Source: Pseudoscleropodium purum
Taxonomy: Eukaryota; Streptophyta; Bryopsida; Hypnales; Brachytheciaceae
Length of the DNA stretch: 64,000 nt
Direction of reading: 5' to 3'
NCBI GenBank assembly: GCA_963969395.1
Contig: OZ017796.1
Coordinates: forward strand, 32,912,243-32,976,242
A program made the translations under genes and the position numbers. Below are positions 1 through 12,303 of this stretch, one piece after another. The notes below the pieces were generated by a model. The model was not told the DNA's origin. It saw nothing but the letters and a program-made list of their open reading frames with translations, and ran no database searches. Every line of letters begins with the position of its first letter. Positions within the stretch are counted from its first letter, which is position 1.

Positions 1-590
1 GTAAGGTTTTCTTACCTTGAAATTTTAGGAGGGTGTACTCTAACAAATTAACTAAAGGATTCTAGGGTTGGGTTTGTTAATGAATAAATATAGATGAAGA
101 TTTTAGCCTTGCTTTAGATTTAATTACTTTGAAGCATTTTTGGCCTAAAAACATTGAATACCTTTAAGGATTAATGCAAGTGCCAAGTTACTTCCACCTT
201 TGGACTAAATTTCTTAGCGCTTAGATATTCCATTTTTAGGTGATGATTAGAATGATTCTTGGGGCTTTATTAACCAATGAACTTTTCATTCATCCAAACC
301 AAATTAACCAATGCTTAAATTTTTTTTTAACTTTTTATATATAAAATTTGATGGAATTGAAGTAAGTAACATTTTTATTTAGAAAAACATAAGCAAAATT
401 ATGCAGAAATTCAATAAAAGATTTAAGCACTAAGAAGTTGAATACTCAAGGTATGTCTTGTTGTGATCTCCTAATTTATCACTTGGGATTCACTAGTGTT
501 TTTGTTTTTTATACAACTTTAATATAGGTTTATTATGAAAAATTCCAAAAAATAGTGTTGAATCAAAATAAGTATGTTACATTTTAATAT
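1..590. other. AT-rich stretch, no gene seen
   Basis: This start of the window is AT-rich with frequent stops in all frames. I see no coding signature, tandem repeat or terminal repeat. It may be the eroded upstream part of the LTR-like copy that follows. Confidence 0.4.
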
Positions 591-1960
591 AGTATTTGGT
601 CCTAATTAGAGTGTTTCCCCCAAATTAAATTCAAATCGTACATGTGAATAGGATAAAAACTTAGAAATTGTGTGAATTAAAGATGTTGAATAAAATATGT
701 CCAAACAATCTAAACCTATAGTGCATGTGATAGATCATGGCTAAAACTGATCCAAAGGAATTTATGTGAGAATCCTAATTGACTCCTAGAGAAATATTTC
801 ATCTTTTCACTTGATTCTATAAAATAATAGAAACTCCAATCATTAGCCTATATGTGTTAAAACCTGAAGACAGACCAATAGAGGGCATCTATGGTCAAAT
901 TACAGTGTCCCATAGTTGAAGTCATGCTAGGAGTTCAATGGTGAAATTAGTTTGCTAAGATTCTTCTTCATGTGAAAGATTCTTTATTCATCAATAATTA
1001 AAAGAGGTAGCTTAATTTAATTCTCCTTCGGCAATTGTATAAAGTAAAAATATGAGCTTGCACATCTTTTATAGAATTCTATGAGAGATTTCATGAAAAT
1101 TTTTTAAGTTTATTGACTTACACAAGATCTTCTTTTGGACAATCAACTACCAAAACTTAGGATGAAAAATTTATAGAAATTATTGAGGTTGTGGTAAAAA
1201 TTTCACTAGAAATTATTATAGATTATTTTATGCTAATAACATGCTTTGACAAGTTTCACAATATTTTGATAGCCAAAAGTACCAAAACTGGTAAGATTCT
1301 CTAAAATTGGTGAAATTAAAGATAATTCTTAAAGTTCATCAGTGGTTTAGGAGTATACAGAAATTGAAATGAGGTCAAAGAGGGGTCTTCTTTACTACTT
1401 CATATCTTCTCAAGAGCCTAGGCTAGTTACTTTCTCAAAAAAAGTAAAATCTAAAAAATTGGATTTTTATTCTTTTCCAATTTGAAGTTAGCACTAGGTT
1501 TTGATGAATTTTTGGCAATGGAAAAAAGGGGAAGGAGGTTGGTGAAGATTAAAAATGGCTTTCTAAAGCCAACGACATAGTTTATTTGTAATTTGGAGTG
1601 TTTCTCCAAAAATTAGAATTTTAGACTAGAGTAAAAAGTGGAAAATAAAAAAACTAGTATGAAAATCCTAATTGATAAGTTTACTAGAAAAAAAATGAGA
1701 GGTGGATACTCCTGGAAATTTAAGTTAAGGTATTCATTCTCCTCTCAAAACACCTCTAGTAACCATTTTTTGGCACGTGTACTTTGTTGTGTCTATTTAG
1801 TTGGATTTTAGCCATTTTTGAACCAAATTACTTAAATGGTTGTTTGTAGGAGCTTTTCATGCTCCATTATTGGTATTTTAGCAAGCTTTGAAGGATGTTG
1901 GGGTTCTTTCAAACTTTGTTCTTTCATACTTTTGTTGTTGAAACATTTTCACTTGTTGTA
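590..1960 (+). mobile_element. LTR-like repeat, copy A (decayed)
   Basis: This segment aligns by eye, landmark by landmark, with four other + strand copies in the window. The shared landmarks, in order, are an AGTTCAATGGTGAA-type block near 930, a 'taggctagttacttt' block near 1420, the block 'ctaaagccaacgacatag...tttggagtgtttctcc' near 1564-1605, and a CT-rich leader near 1738. The TATA box kept in the other copies is replaced here by a degenerate AT stretch near 1717. Copy B follows about 1.25 kb later in the same direction, so A and B look like a tandem LTR pair. The exact ends are not visible, and assignment as an LTR rather than another repeat type is an inference. Confidence 0.5.
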
Positions 1961-2974
1961 GTGTTTTAATGGAGCAATTGTTGTGTTTTGTTCAAAATTT
2001 TGTACCCTCATATTCCTTGTATTAATTTGTGAGTTCCAGTTTTGTCATCTGGGATTCAATCTTTATTTATTTTTATTTCTATAGTTTTAAGTGTAGTTTT
2101 AGGTGAGAAAAAACCAGGAATGCGTGTTGGACCAAAACCTGTGTTGCACATATCAATATGCCCCCTAGTCACTTTGCACCTAGTTTTATACATATATAAT
2201 GCAAAACCGCATGTAGATAGGGTAGAAACCTACCTTTTGTATATAGTAAGTGTATTTAGTAGAAATTGTCCAATTATCTATACCTATCTGTGCAATGAGA
2301 CACAAACTTGCTAAAACTAGTCTAAGGGAATCTTGTGAGGACTCTAGTATAGATTTCCTGTGATAGGTTTCAGTTTCTCCATCTTAGATATTTTTTCGAG
2401 CAGTTAATCCTTTGAATCTGACGTGGTAAAATTGTGGAAATTACCATGAATGTAGTAAAATCTCACTAAAAATTAGTATAGCTTCTTTTCATGTTTATAA
2501 AGCTCTCCAACAAGTTTTGTGACATTCTAATAGCAGGAGATGCCAAAAGTAGCAAAATCCTTTGGAATTGGCAAATTCAAGTATCAAGGAGTTGACTGGC
2601 GTTTTGAGAGCACACATTGGAATAAAAAAAACTTAGGGTCTTTTCTACTCCCTTGAACCTACCTGAGAGCTTAGGCTAGTTGCTTTCCTCAAAAAGTGAA
2701 AACTCCAAAACTTGGGTTTTTACCCATTTGGAGTTTCTAGTCATTGCTAAGATTCTTTAGGATTTTGAAGTTAGAAAAGGGGGCAAGGGATTTCTTCAAT
2801 TAAAAATTGGCATTCTGAAGCCATTAGCGCAATTTGTTTGCCATTTGGAGTATTTCTCCAAAAGTTAGGAGTTTGGACCATCATAAAAGTTGAAAATTAG
2901 AAGGATTAGGATGAAAATCCTAATTGATAAGATTACCATGTAGGAATTGGGAGGAGATGAGGCCCTTGGAAATG

Positions 2975-2981
2975 TATATAA
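2975..2981 (+). promoter_or_regulatory. TATA box of LTR-like copy B
   Basis: TATATAA is followed within about 25 bases by a pyrimidine-rich leader. It sits at the same relative place as the TATAAAAG boxes of copies C, D and E, which supports its being the family's promoter core. Activity is not shown by sequence. Confidence 0.5.
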
Positions 2982-3338
2982 GGGGGCTCATTTTCCTCTC
3001 ACAAATACCCCTTTGTTACTAATTGGTGACGATTTTGGCATCTTATACATGTTAGTCTATCAATTGGACTATTGGGCCAATATTTTGGTTTCAAATTGTA
3101 TACGTGTTGTTTTTTGGGCTCTTTTGTTGTTCTTTTCCAAGCTTTGAAGGACTTGAGGGGTTCCTTCAATTCTTGACTTGTTTTGATAATTTGTATTTGG
3201 CTTTTTGGTTATTTTATTGAAGTATAATTGTTTGTACTAATCCTAGAACTACCCCTCACCGGACCTTGGCGATGCCACTTTGGGGGGCTTCTAGCTTGTG
3301 TTTGTGAGTTCTAAACTACTAAGTGGAAAATTCCTTAA

Positions 3339-4264
3339 CCCCTAAATTCCCATTGTCCCTTCAGGGTACAAATTAGATTTTGGATAGGTTCTTGTGACCT
3401 CAATTTTTGGTGAATTGTTTTGAAACTTTCCTGTAAGATAGAAAAACTGATTATCTAAGTGGGAATATAATTTATATTTCAATTGGTGCCCACAAGCAAA
3501 AGTTATACCACAAAAAGCTTGAAACTGAACTCAGGGGGCAATACAAAAAAATCGCAAAAAATCAAAATAAATTTTAATTTTTTTTCTTCTACTAAAATGT
3601 TTCATTTTTGTCTACATGTGAAGCTTTGATTTGTTCTATTTGGACTAATAATGAGAAAGTTAAAGACAATCTTGTTTTTTAGGCAAATTTAGCATCTTCT
3701 TGAAAAAATAACTTTTAGGATTCATTTTTGAATGCAATTTTTACAATTTTTGACAATTTTCTGGGGAGAATGTTGTGTTTGCTTGCTAAAACAATCTCAC
3801 CATTGGGATTATTGTCTTTCAATCCCATCTTGGAGTTATTAACAATTTAGTTTTTTTTCCAATCTTGGATTTACTTCTATTTAGCATTTTTTTAGAGAAT
3901 GGAAATCAATTGTTTTGTTTTTTTTAATTTTTATTTCTAGACTTTCTACTCAATTCTTCAATATAAAAAACTTTAAATTCAAAGTCTATAGTGCAAAAAA
4001 ATTCCACAATTTGCGGTCAAAGTCATCTGAAATTGCAAGCCAGTATTCAAAAAAAAATTCTTTTTGAACTTTGAATGCTAATATCTTTCAATCTATACGG
4101 TCAAACTTCATGAAATTTTTACCACATAAGCTAAGACAAGTGAAGTGCAAGATCCTACAATTAGATTCTAAAAATATGATTTTTTTTGTTCTCTTAGGTG
4201 AATGCATAAAAAATGGCAGTTTTGAGTGGTTTTTGATAGAAAAACGGCCTTGGGAATTTAGGGG
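3339..4264. mobile_element. TTAA-site TIR element, copy 1
   Basis: This 926-bp segment begins CCCCTAAATTCCCA and ends with the exact reverse complement (14 bp identical). It is flanked by TTAA at 3335-3338 and TTGA at 4265-4268. The inner right part shares the 'aatctttcaatctatacggtcaaa' type block with the copy at 53542-54512. CCC-type ends with a TTAA target duplication are the piggyBac signature; placing it in that superfamily is inference. There is no transposase. Small open frames inside it are AT-rich and not recognisable. Confidence 0.7.
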
Positions 4265-4649
4265 TTGATTGAGAAATCCCCTAGAGTTGGGCTTGGTTGT
4301 ACTAACTTGTTTGTATAATTTTTTTTTGAACTTACAAGTGGTTGTACTAACCTCCTTGCTCTAGCTTGTGTTTGGGTGGGTTTGACAAGTGAATTTGTTG
4401 GTGTTGTATTGTTGATATTTTCCTTTGTCCTATACAGGACAATGAAGCTTTGAATTTGGAAAGATTTAGAATTGCTAGAATTTTAGAGTATTTAAGAAAT
4501 ACGGCGAAGCTTTGATTTCGTGGGGTTTGAATTTTTAGTTATTTTCATTTTGACAGTGAAGCTTTGAACCTCCCCCTTCTTTTGATCATTTCTATGTAGT
4601 TAGCCCTTTTGGCCTTAATTTGGTCAAGTTGTTATTTTTAATATTAGTC

Positions 4650-6900
4650 TTTCTTTACGGCCAAGACCAAGGGTGTAGTAAGACCGCTAAGAAGAGGGTT
4701 AGTACAAATTGAAGTTTAGAATCTCATAGTAGAGGTCAAGAGCTTTCCCAAAACATAAAATACAAAGAAATCCGAGCTAAAATGAGTAAGATATAAGCGG
4801 ATGAAGTTTCAAACACTAATTAATAATCAAAACTTCATCCATGCATAACTTCTACTAAAAAGGTTCAAATTTCAAGTGCCACATCAATTTAGAAAGATAG
4901 TCTTAATTTCTACAAGGAAGAATCACTCAAAATCTAAAAATAGTAAACTGTCAAAAGTCTATCCGAGAGTTAAAGTGTATGTAGAGCCAAGGCTAAAAGC
5001 AAAGTCAGACCATTAGAAGGAGGCTATAGCATAGATTTGAATTAAGAATCTAATAGTAGAGGCTTAAATCTTTTCAAAAACATAAAGTAAAAAGAAAATC
5101 GAGTTGAATTGAGAAAGTTATAAGCGGATGAAGTTCCAAACACTAAGTAATACTCAAAACTTCATCCATGCATAACTTCTACTAGGAAAGTCCGATTTGC
5201 AAGTTCCGCATCAACTTAGAAATCTGGTTTAAGTCTCTACAAGGAAAACATATTAGAAATCTAAAAATAGTAAATTGTCAAAAGTTAGACCAAGAGCTAA
5301 GGCATTTGATAGGGAAATTAGAAAATAGATTAGGAGGGAAGAAGGATAGATTAGGGAGGTGTGATTAGCAAGGAGAAGTGCAAAACAAAGTTCTATTTCA
5401 CCACTCTTTCAATTCTTCTAGCTTAGACTAAGTTTGACTTCAAAAACTCAATAGGAATGATAGTTGTGAATTGAAGACCAAATTGTTAGATTATTATAGT
5501 TGAAGTTGAAGAAGGAGAAATCTCAAGTATTTAGAACAACCAATTAAAATTGAGATAAGGGAAATTAGAAGAAGATTGATCAAGTGCATTGGGTCAATTT
5601 ATGTATTTTTTTTGAAATACGTGAAATAAGTGAAGAAAGGGGAAGAAGAAGAAATAACTGAATAGAATAGAAGATAGGAAAAGAAAAGAAGAGGAGATAA
5701 AGAGAAGATGGAAAGGAGTTAGAGAAAAATAGGACTTAGAAGTGTATCTAAACCCCTCCTTTAAGCCGTGGGCAAAAATTACAATCAAGGTTGGAAGATG
5801 GTGGACAATGGAGCATTCAACGACGCGTACAACTACCTCAACGATGAACTTGACTACAAGGTAAAAACTTGAAATCTTACTTTACTTTTGAATTATTGAA
5901 AATAGGTTAAATTACCATATGGCCGAATTACCAATAGGATTCAGAGCATAAAGATTAAGTTTTTATTCAAAGTTAGTAAGATCAAATGGTAGAACTGGCT
6001 TAGGGATTTCCAAAAACATCTCACACTTAGATATCCAACTTAAAATAAGAAAGATGGAAGTGGATGAAGTTTAGAGTCAAAATCGGATGAAAGTTAGATA
6101 AAACCAAAAACTTTGGAACAAGTTGAGCGAGTCAAAGGAAGGTTATTATTTAGCACCCAAAACCAGAAGAAAAACTCAATTTCAAGTTGTAGATTAGGAA
6201 ATATTAATGGATGAAGTTTAAAGAACTAATTAGTGGTCAAACTTCATCCACCAATAACTTCTAGTAGAAAAATCCAATTAGCAAGTATGAACCCAATCTA
6301 GAATCCTAGAATTAGGAACTACAAGAGAAAAATGCAAACTTTCCAAAAATAGTTAATTGATAGAAGTTAGACTAAGGCAAAAAGAACAAGGAAGGCCAAT
6401 CTAGAACTTAGAAGTTAGATTAGAATGATAATTTAGAACCACAAGCTCGTAGAGTAGGATAATTAGAACCCATGGGAACCAGGGTTTCTTTTTCTAGTGA
6501 TTTATCTCTAGATTGTCAGTCTTGTAAGCCACCATGCCTCACTCCCTTCCAAAAGTCACCTTTGGTAGGAAGGCACGTAGGCCTTTATTGTAGCACTATA
6601 GTTTCAAGAAAGAGATGTTGATAGGAACTTCAAACTCAAGAAAAGACAAAAAAACCAACAAGATATTAAAGAATGAAGTTCTAGGCTAGGATTGGATGAA
6701 ACTTCAGAAGAATTGTCAACTTAAGACCAAACTTCAAAGTTAAATAGAAAAAAAAACATTTTAAGTATATCTTCAAAATCTCAAGGTCTTTTGAATTAGG
6801 GAACTAGCACAAATCCGTGGATGAAGTTTTGATGAACCGTTTTAGCGGTCAAACTTCATCTGCTCATATCTTTTGCTAGAAGTGTCCGATTAGGGTGAAT
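4650..6900 (+). repeat. Diverged tandem array, about 315-bp unit with hairpin core
   Basis: Units recur with a core of the form GGATGAAGTTT...AAACTTCATCC (near 4799, 5119, 6213 and 6821), followed by 'ataacttct.ctag.aa' and then by a block with 'ctaaaaatagtaaattgtcaaaagt' (near 4930, 5260 and 6340). Spacing between cores is about 320 bases or near multiples of 305-315. The core is an inverted repeat that can fold into a stem-loop. The array lies directly after LTR-like copy B, where gag would be expected. No reading frame of useful length exists here. Confidence 0.6.
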
Positions 6901-9900
6901 TTTATAGTTTTGGAAAGGGGAATTAATCATCTACAAAATGAAATACTTAGTTTGTGTCTGAACCACCTTTTTCAAAACAACCACAGCGACTCATTAGAAT
7001 TTGCAATCACTTGGCAAACAATAGTTTAAGTCATGTTTTGATTGGGTTTTTGTATACTTGAAGTCTACTTAGGAAAGATCCAATGCTTGAAAGGCACAAT
7101 GGACTAACGTTAGAACATCCATAGGATAAAACCAACTAAAAGAACCTGGTTGTGTTTGCTCATTTACCAAGGGTAGGTAAATAAGCACTCACATAATCCT
7201 AGAGCCAAACTTCTTCCATACCTTAGGGGGGGGGGGGGGGGGGGGCACATACCTATACATTTGATAACCATGTGAGATAATGGGGTATTTTTTTTGGGGG
7301 GGGGGATTCACAATTCAAATGACACTTCACTTCTCAAGACAATCCTTCACTATTCAATGGGTTCACCACACTTCATTTCCAACTTCACTTGAATTACAAC
7401 TAACTAACATTGCATATGCCATACATCTGCAACATTAGTTCTCATTTTCAACTCACATTGCCAAGTCCCAATCCCCAGGACTACTAGCACATTCTTTGCT
7501 TTGGCATTGAGCATGTTACTTGGTAATATGGGGTGGAATTTCCATTTTAATGTGCTAGGACCCATGGTGGCACTACTCACCATGCCCCTAACCACCCTTG
7601 AGTGGCACTCCGTTCCATACTAGTCCATTGTGTATTTGCTACTTTTTTTTTGTACTAAAGCTAAACGGAATTTACAAATCGGAACACATCAAAAGTGACC
7701 TAACAAGGAGTGGGACTTCCCTCAACCAGTGCCACAAGACACATACAAGTGTCTTATGGTGCCTTAGAGTCGGTGGTGAAGTTTCATCATGAACCTTGAG
7801 TCACTAGGATTCACCAAGGCTCCAAGAGGAAGTGAGGAAGGGGACCAATCCCTCCTATAGTACCTTCTATGGCATTTGGCAAAGCCCCTCCTTGTGGGTT
7901 GAAGGCACTTCCCAAACCCACTTGGATTTTGGAAGACCATCCATTTCCAACCGAAATCACCAAGTTATGTTATTGTTTGAACTCCCGAACTTCTAAATAG
8001 TGTAACTTTGCAACCAAGGCTCCAAATTTCATATGCAAGCCCATTTTGAATATCTACTTGTCAATTAGATGCCAATAAATTTCTCACTCCTCCCATTTGA
8101 ACAAATTCTCATAAAGTTATGGTCCACTAAAAATTCAGGTTTACTAGAGGAAATGTCATGCGTAAACCACGGCCCTTCTTTTGGCCATAACTTTTGTCTC
8201 CTAGCTTAGAACCTTGTAATTCTTGTCATTCTAGCATCCTTATGTTCATAGATTTTCAATGATATGCTACATGCCATAAGTTCATGAGGGATTCATAGAG
8301 AACCCTTCCTCTTGGCCCTTCAAAGTCCCGGTGTCACTAGGACACCCCTAACTTTGAATAGCTATAACTTCTAGCCAATTAGTCCAAATCATGCGTTCTT
8401 TGGACGGTTAGATGCGTCTTCTAAAGAGTTTTCCAATAATGTAAGACACTCTACCATTACCTCCAAATATAGGGTGCTATTGCGCCTTTTTTACTCGGAA
8501 GTCTCTCATTTTTCCCTTTTTAGACTATTGTAAGTTTTGGGGAGTCACTTGCAAGGTCCTCCTTGCTCACTAAGGCATTTTGGGCACCCCAAAGGGTATT
8601 TATGTGCTTATAAATTTTTTTTTCCTATTTTTAGGAAAAAGCTATTGAATAATTGGGAGGTATTTTTAAGCATACTATTTTTTTTAAATGGGGGAAGGAC
8701 TAATTTTCAACACCCTATTTTTTTTATACATTGTAGAATTACATTATTCTAAACAAACTACTATGGCATTGGAAAAACGATTGTACAATCCAAAAGCATT
8801 TTATAACTTGAAAACTACCATTGCACATAAGAAACAATAGTATTTGCTTACTATTGAGAGGGCCAATTAAAACATAACCATGAATTACATCTTCATACAC
8901 TTCATAGCAAAACATACAAAAAAGAAAAGAATAAAATATGTCAAGTGCACACACAACCTGCAAATATGGATAACACATAACAATTGATATAAGATGTAAC
9001 CACATAGAAACAATTGGAAAATGACATCCAATCCTCCAAAACTACAAAGCCCAAGTACTAAGCCAAAATTCCAATACAACAACAATGGAGGCAAATTAAA
9101 AGAATTTCAAAACTAAATTTGTGTTCACATACACATTTATGGCTTTAAACATTTACAAGTTCATTGTTTTAATGTAGTATTTAGATCCATCCAAAACTAT
9201 GAGAATATGGGAGTAACATCCTAAAACACTTAAAATTTTAAAATGTAGACTAAATTAACAAAAGCCCTTTATGACCTACATCATTGCAAATAGCTCTTGC
9301 AGTTTGGGATTAGACTCAATAGTAGAAGGGAAAAAAATTGACCTACACTAAACAAAGCCATGAGCTAAGAGAGTAATCTACAATATTGGTAAAGGCTGTA
9401 GGTATTTTGCATGTTCCTAGTGGCATCACCAAATGTAGTGACTCTTGTTGTAGAACTAAGCACAATCTTGCCAAATTTGTCACTATGATTTTAGATTCAA
9501 ATGTTGCTATGTGCCATTGATCTTTTGGTAGGGGCATTGCAAGGTCCAATTCTTTGTGAAAACATGACGATATTCTTTAAAGTGGTGAAGTACAAACTCA
9601 TCTTCCATCATCCAAACAAGAGCCATAAGCATGTCCAAATCATGCTTTGCCAAGGAAATCATACCCCACTCCATAGTCTCTTCCACAATGTTTTTCCAAG
9701 AGCTAGTGGGCCCTCAAATGCTATCTATTACTATAAGAAACCCGTGTTTTTGTGACAAGCAGAAAAACATGGTAAGTATATTAATTTGGACATCAACCAT
9801 GTTAACAAGGATGTCTAAAAAAATGCGTCAAGTTGGACATGCTAAAAAACATGGAAATTTCTTAAAATATAATTTGATTTCAAGGAAATTTTAGTAGATG

Positions 9901-10598
9901 TCACCAAAGTTTCCATGTGATTGCTATTTGGCCTTCACGTCAGTGCCAATACGGCGGGCAGTGCCACATTAACAATTTTTTCATTTAGGCCTTTACTGAT
10001 GTCAAAGGTGCACTAGGGCTTCAGTCTTGTCAATTTAGATGTTTGTTGTAACGCACATATGTTTTTTCAAAAGTCAATAGTAACATGAGAATAGTTTATT
10101 TTAACATCATGTAGCATTTGCCATGTACTATAGCTTGTCTACAAAGACATGAAAACATCATGAACAACATTCTTCTTAGACATGCTTGATGAATATGCCT
10201 TAATTTTTTGAGACATCAACTTAGACATCTAAATGTTTTTTAAGACACCAACTTAGATGTCCAAACTTCAAAGGCTCAAAATTTGATACCAAAAACAAAT
10301 TGATGGAGAAGGATTAAAAATTCTTTAGACAAAACAAAGGGAGAAGTCAAGGTCCAAGCTAGAGTAAAGAAGAGGAATAGTAGAATTGCAACTACATACA
10401 ATTTGTAGAAGGTAGGAGGTCAATCACTTAGAGGCAAAAAGCACTAGTAGTCTAGAAGTCAAGCTTCCTCATTTACATCATTGAATTTGTAATTCTCCCT
10501 ACTAGACCTATAAGTGGAATTGAAAGATGAAGAAGGGAGATGGTGATTTAGTTTTTGGAAGTTGACAATAAGAAGATTAGAAGATTATGAGATCCAAA
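6900..10598. other. Non-coding repeat debris with two poly-G tracts
   Basis: I recognise no intact gene in this stretch. It contains a G20 tract (7226-7245) and a G10 tract (7296-7305). Segments at about 8160-8620 read like decayed LTR sequence ending near a TTATAAA at 8607. Around 9770-10265 there are repeated 'agttggacat / cttagatgtc' blocks in both orientations. A weak reverse-transcriptase-like string on the - strand near 9343-9460 is too short to trust. Confidence 0.4.
7226..7305 (+). repeat. Paired poly-G tracts (G20 and G10)
   Basis: Twenty consecutive G lie at 7226-7245. A T8-G10 block lies at 7288-7305, about 50 bases downstream. Such tracts are exceptional in this AT-rich context and could form G-quadruplexes. 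Homopolymer assembly error is also possible. Confidence 0.8.
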
Positions 10599-12303
10599 CA
10601 CTACAAAAAATGAGGGAATAAGTGACTACAAAGAATGACTACATAGTAGTCATTTTGGACACTTTCAATTGCAAAATGACTTAGAGGCTGTGCAGTCATT
10701 GTAGACAAGTCATTTATAAAAATAACTATAGGTATATTATTACCAACCATTTCTACCTTGGATGAGAAAATAAATAAAAGAAGTTTTAGGTAAGGTGATA
10801 AAGAAAAGAGGTTTAAGGAAATGGCTATTAAAGTGCCATGTGGAAAGTGGTTTTATTATGAAAAATCCAATGAAGACATCCACATCAGCAATCATTCCCT
10901 ACTAATTTTGAAGTTATGACAACCCCATGAAAAATCCGATGTAGACATCCATATTGATAATCATTTTTTAGTCATTCTCTAGCCATTTAGAAGTTATCAT
11001 AGACCCATGAAAAAATCATCATGGACATCCATGTTGGCAATCATTTTCTAGTGATGCTAAAGACATTGAAATTCATTTGCAATTCATTTTGAAGTTGCAA
11101 TGGAGTCTTTGCATTATTCTAATGGACTTACATATGGCAAAGCATTTCATAGTTATTTTGAAAAAACATAGATTTAAGATTTAGGTCACTCCCTTAGGAA
11201 GTGGGAAATCAATTTTTTGTCATTTTTAAGTTGCAAAAATACATCATATACATTATGCCATATACAATACACCATATACAAAATACCATATTTAGCAAAA
11301 ATATTGTGTGGATTCCAAAGCCACTTAGTGTGTGAATATGAAGAGATGAAATAACAAGCCTTTTATACAAGTGGGGTGGTAGGAGGCAAGATAAACCATG
11401 TGGGATATATAAAATATAGGAATTGAGTTATAAGTAATATTTCAGATTTCATTTAGGCATAGTAAATTATTTTTTTCAATAAGTTTTGAACTAAAAAAAA
11501 TCGGGAAATCCATTTCATTTTCATCTTTAAGAATCCATTTTAGATTTTGAACCTCAAATCAAAAGTTGGGGACAAATTTTAGAAAAAGATTGGAAAGGAT
11601 ATATTTTTTGACATTTTCTTAACATATTTTTTGAATCTAGTAGTGCAAAAGACGTAATGTAGTCATTTTTACATCATTATCCTAGTGCAATACTATAATA
11701 TAACTTCTACTTCATTAGGTCTAGTCAAGTCGTAATTGTCCTTTGCTAAATAAGTATTATAGAAAGTCACTATTAGGAATGATGTTCTAGTTATTTTTTA
11801 TAACTTGGTTTCAAGGGTAAGCTTAAAAATGGAAATTGTATACACGTGCACCGGTGTAGAAAGTGGAAGATTGAGAAATGTGCAAAGCCATTCATTCTTG
11901 CACCAATAGAATGGTTTCAGAGCATGGTGCAAGTCTTGAAATTGGATTAGAGGAACTTAGAGGACATGGACCAATTGTTGTTGAGCAAAAAGCCATTATA
12001 GAAAGCTACTAGATACATACACATCATAATGTTTTGTAACTAATTCTAAGTGGAAGATGACATGACTACTTGATTAGTGAGCTACAACAATACAGTAGCA
12101 TCTATACTTGAATTGCCTTCAAAAATTGCAGATGATTTGTAAGTCAACTATTTGGGAGTTTTGAAGGACATATAGTAATTGGATTACAATGTTCTACAAA
12201 TAAAAATCATTTTGTTGCAATATGAGTAGATCAAGCCCTAAGACAATCAAAGAATTTGTACATACATCCCAACACCTAGGACGACTTTGGCTTTCTTGTA
12301 GTG
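10599..12303. mobile_element. Possible non-autonomous CACTA element
   Basis: The left end reads CACTACAAAAAAT at 10599. The right end, reverse complemented from 12303, reads CACTACAAGAAAGCC, so both start with CACTACAA as expected for CACTA/EnSpm TIRs. The 3-bp flanks are AAA and AAC, not a perfect duplication. Subterminal copies of AGTCATT/AATGACT are frequent at the left (10621-10710), including a near-perfect palindrome at 10634-10654, as CACTA elements often show. No transposase is visible. The interior contains a tRNA-iMet-like primer site at 11912 that does not fit a simple CACTA element, so this may be a composite. Confidence 0.35.
11912..11923 (+). other. Possible copia-type primer binding site
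   Basis: TGGTTTCAGAGC differs by one base from TGGTATCAGAGC, the common plant copia primer site complementary to initiator tRNA-Met. It is followed by 'atggtgcaag', as is common after such sites. No convincing LTR end or gag follows, so this is only a weak hint. Confidence 0.25.

Larger units (their letters stand above)
2130..4600 (+). mobile_element. LTR-like repeat, copy B, interrupted by a TTAA element
   Basis: Copy B shares the same ordered landmarks as copies A, C, D and E: 'tctgaagccattagcgcaat' near 2816, 'catttggagtatttctccaa' near 2842, and a TATA box at 2975-2981 followed by a 'gggggctcattttcctctc' leader. Downstream blocks correspond to the U5-like part of the other copies (near 3145 and 3270). 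It lacks the roughly 300-bp block present in A, C and D upstream of the core. The copy is split by the TIR element at 3339-4264, and its U5-like end (repeated 'gaagctttga' motifs near 4445-4570) resumes afterwards. No gag or pol coding follows. Confidence 0.55.

Noticed and set aside
9343..9549. - strand string with an MPLGTCKIPTAF-like match to retroelement reverse transcriptase (MPFG...P.TF)
   Set aside because: Too short, and the surrounding residues do not follow the reverse-transcriptase order (no YxDD). Chance similarity cannot be excluded.
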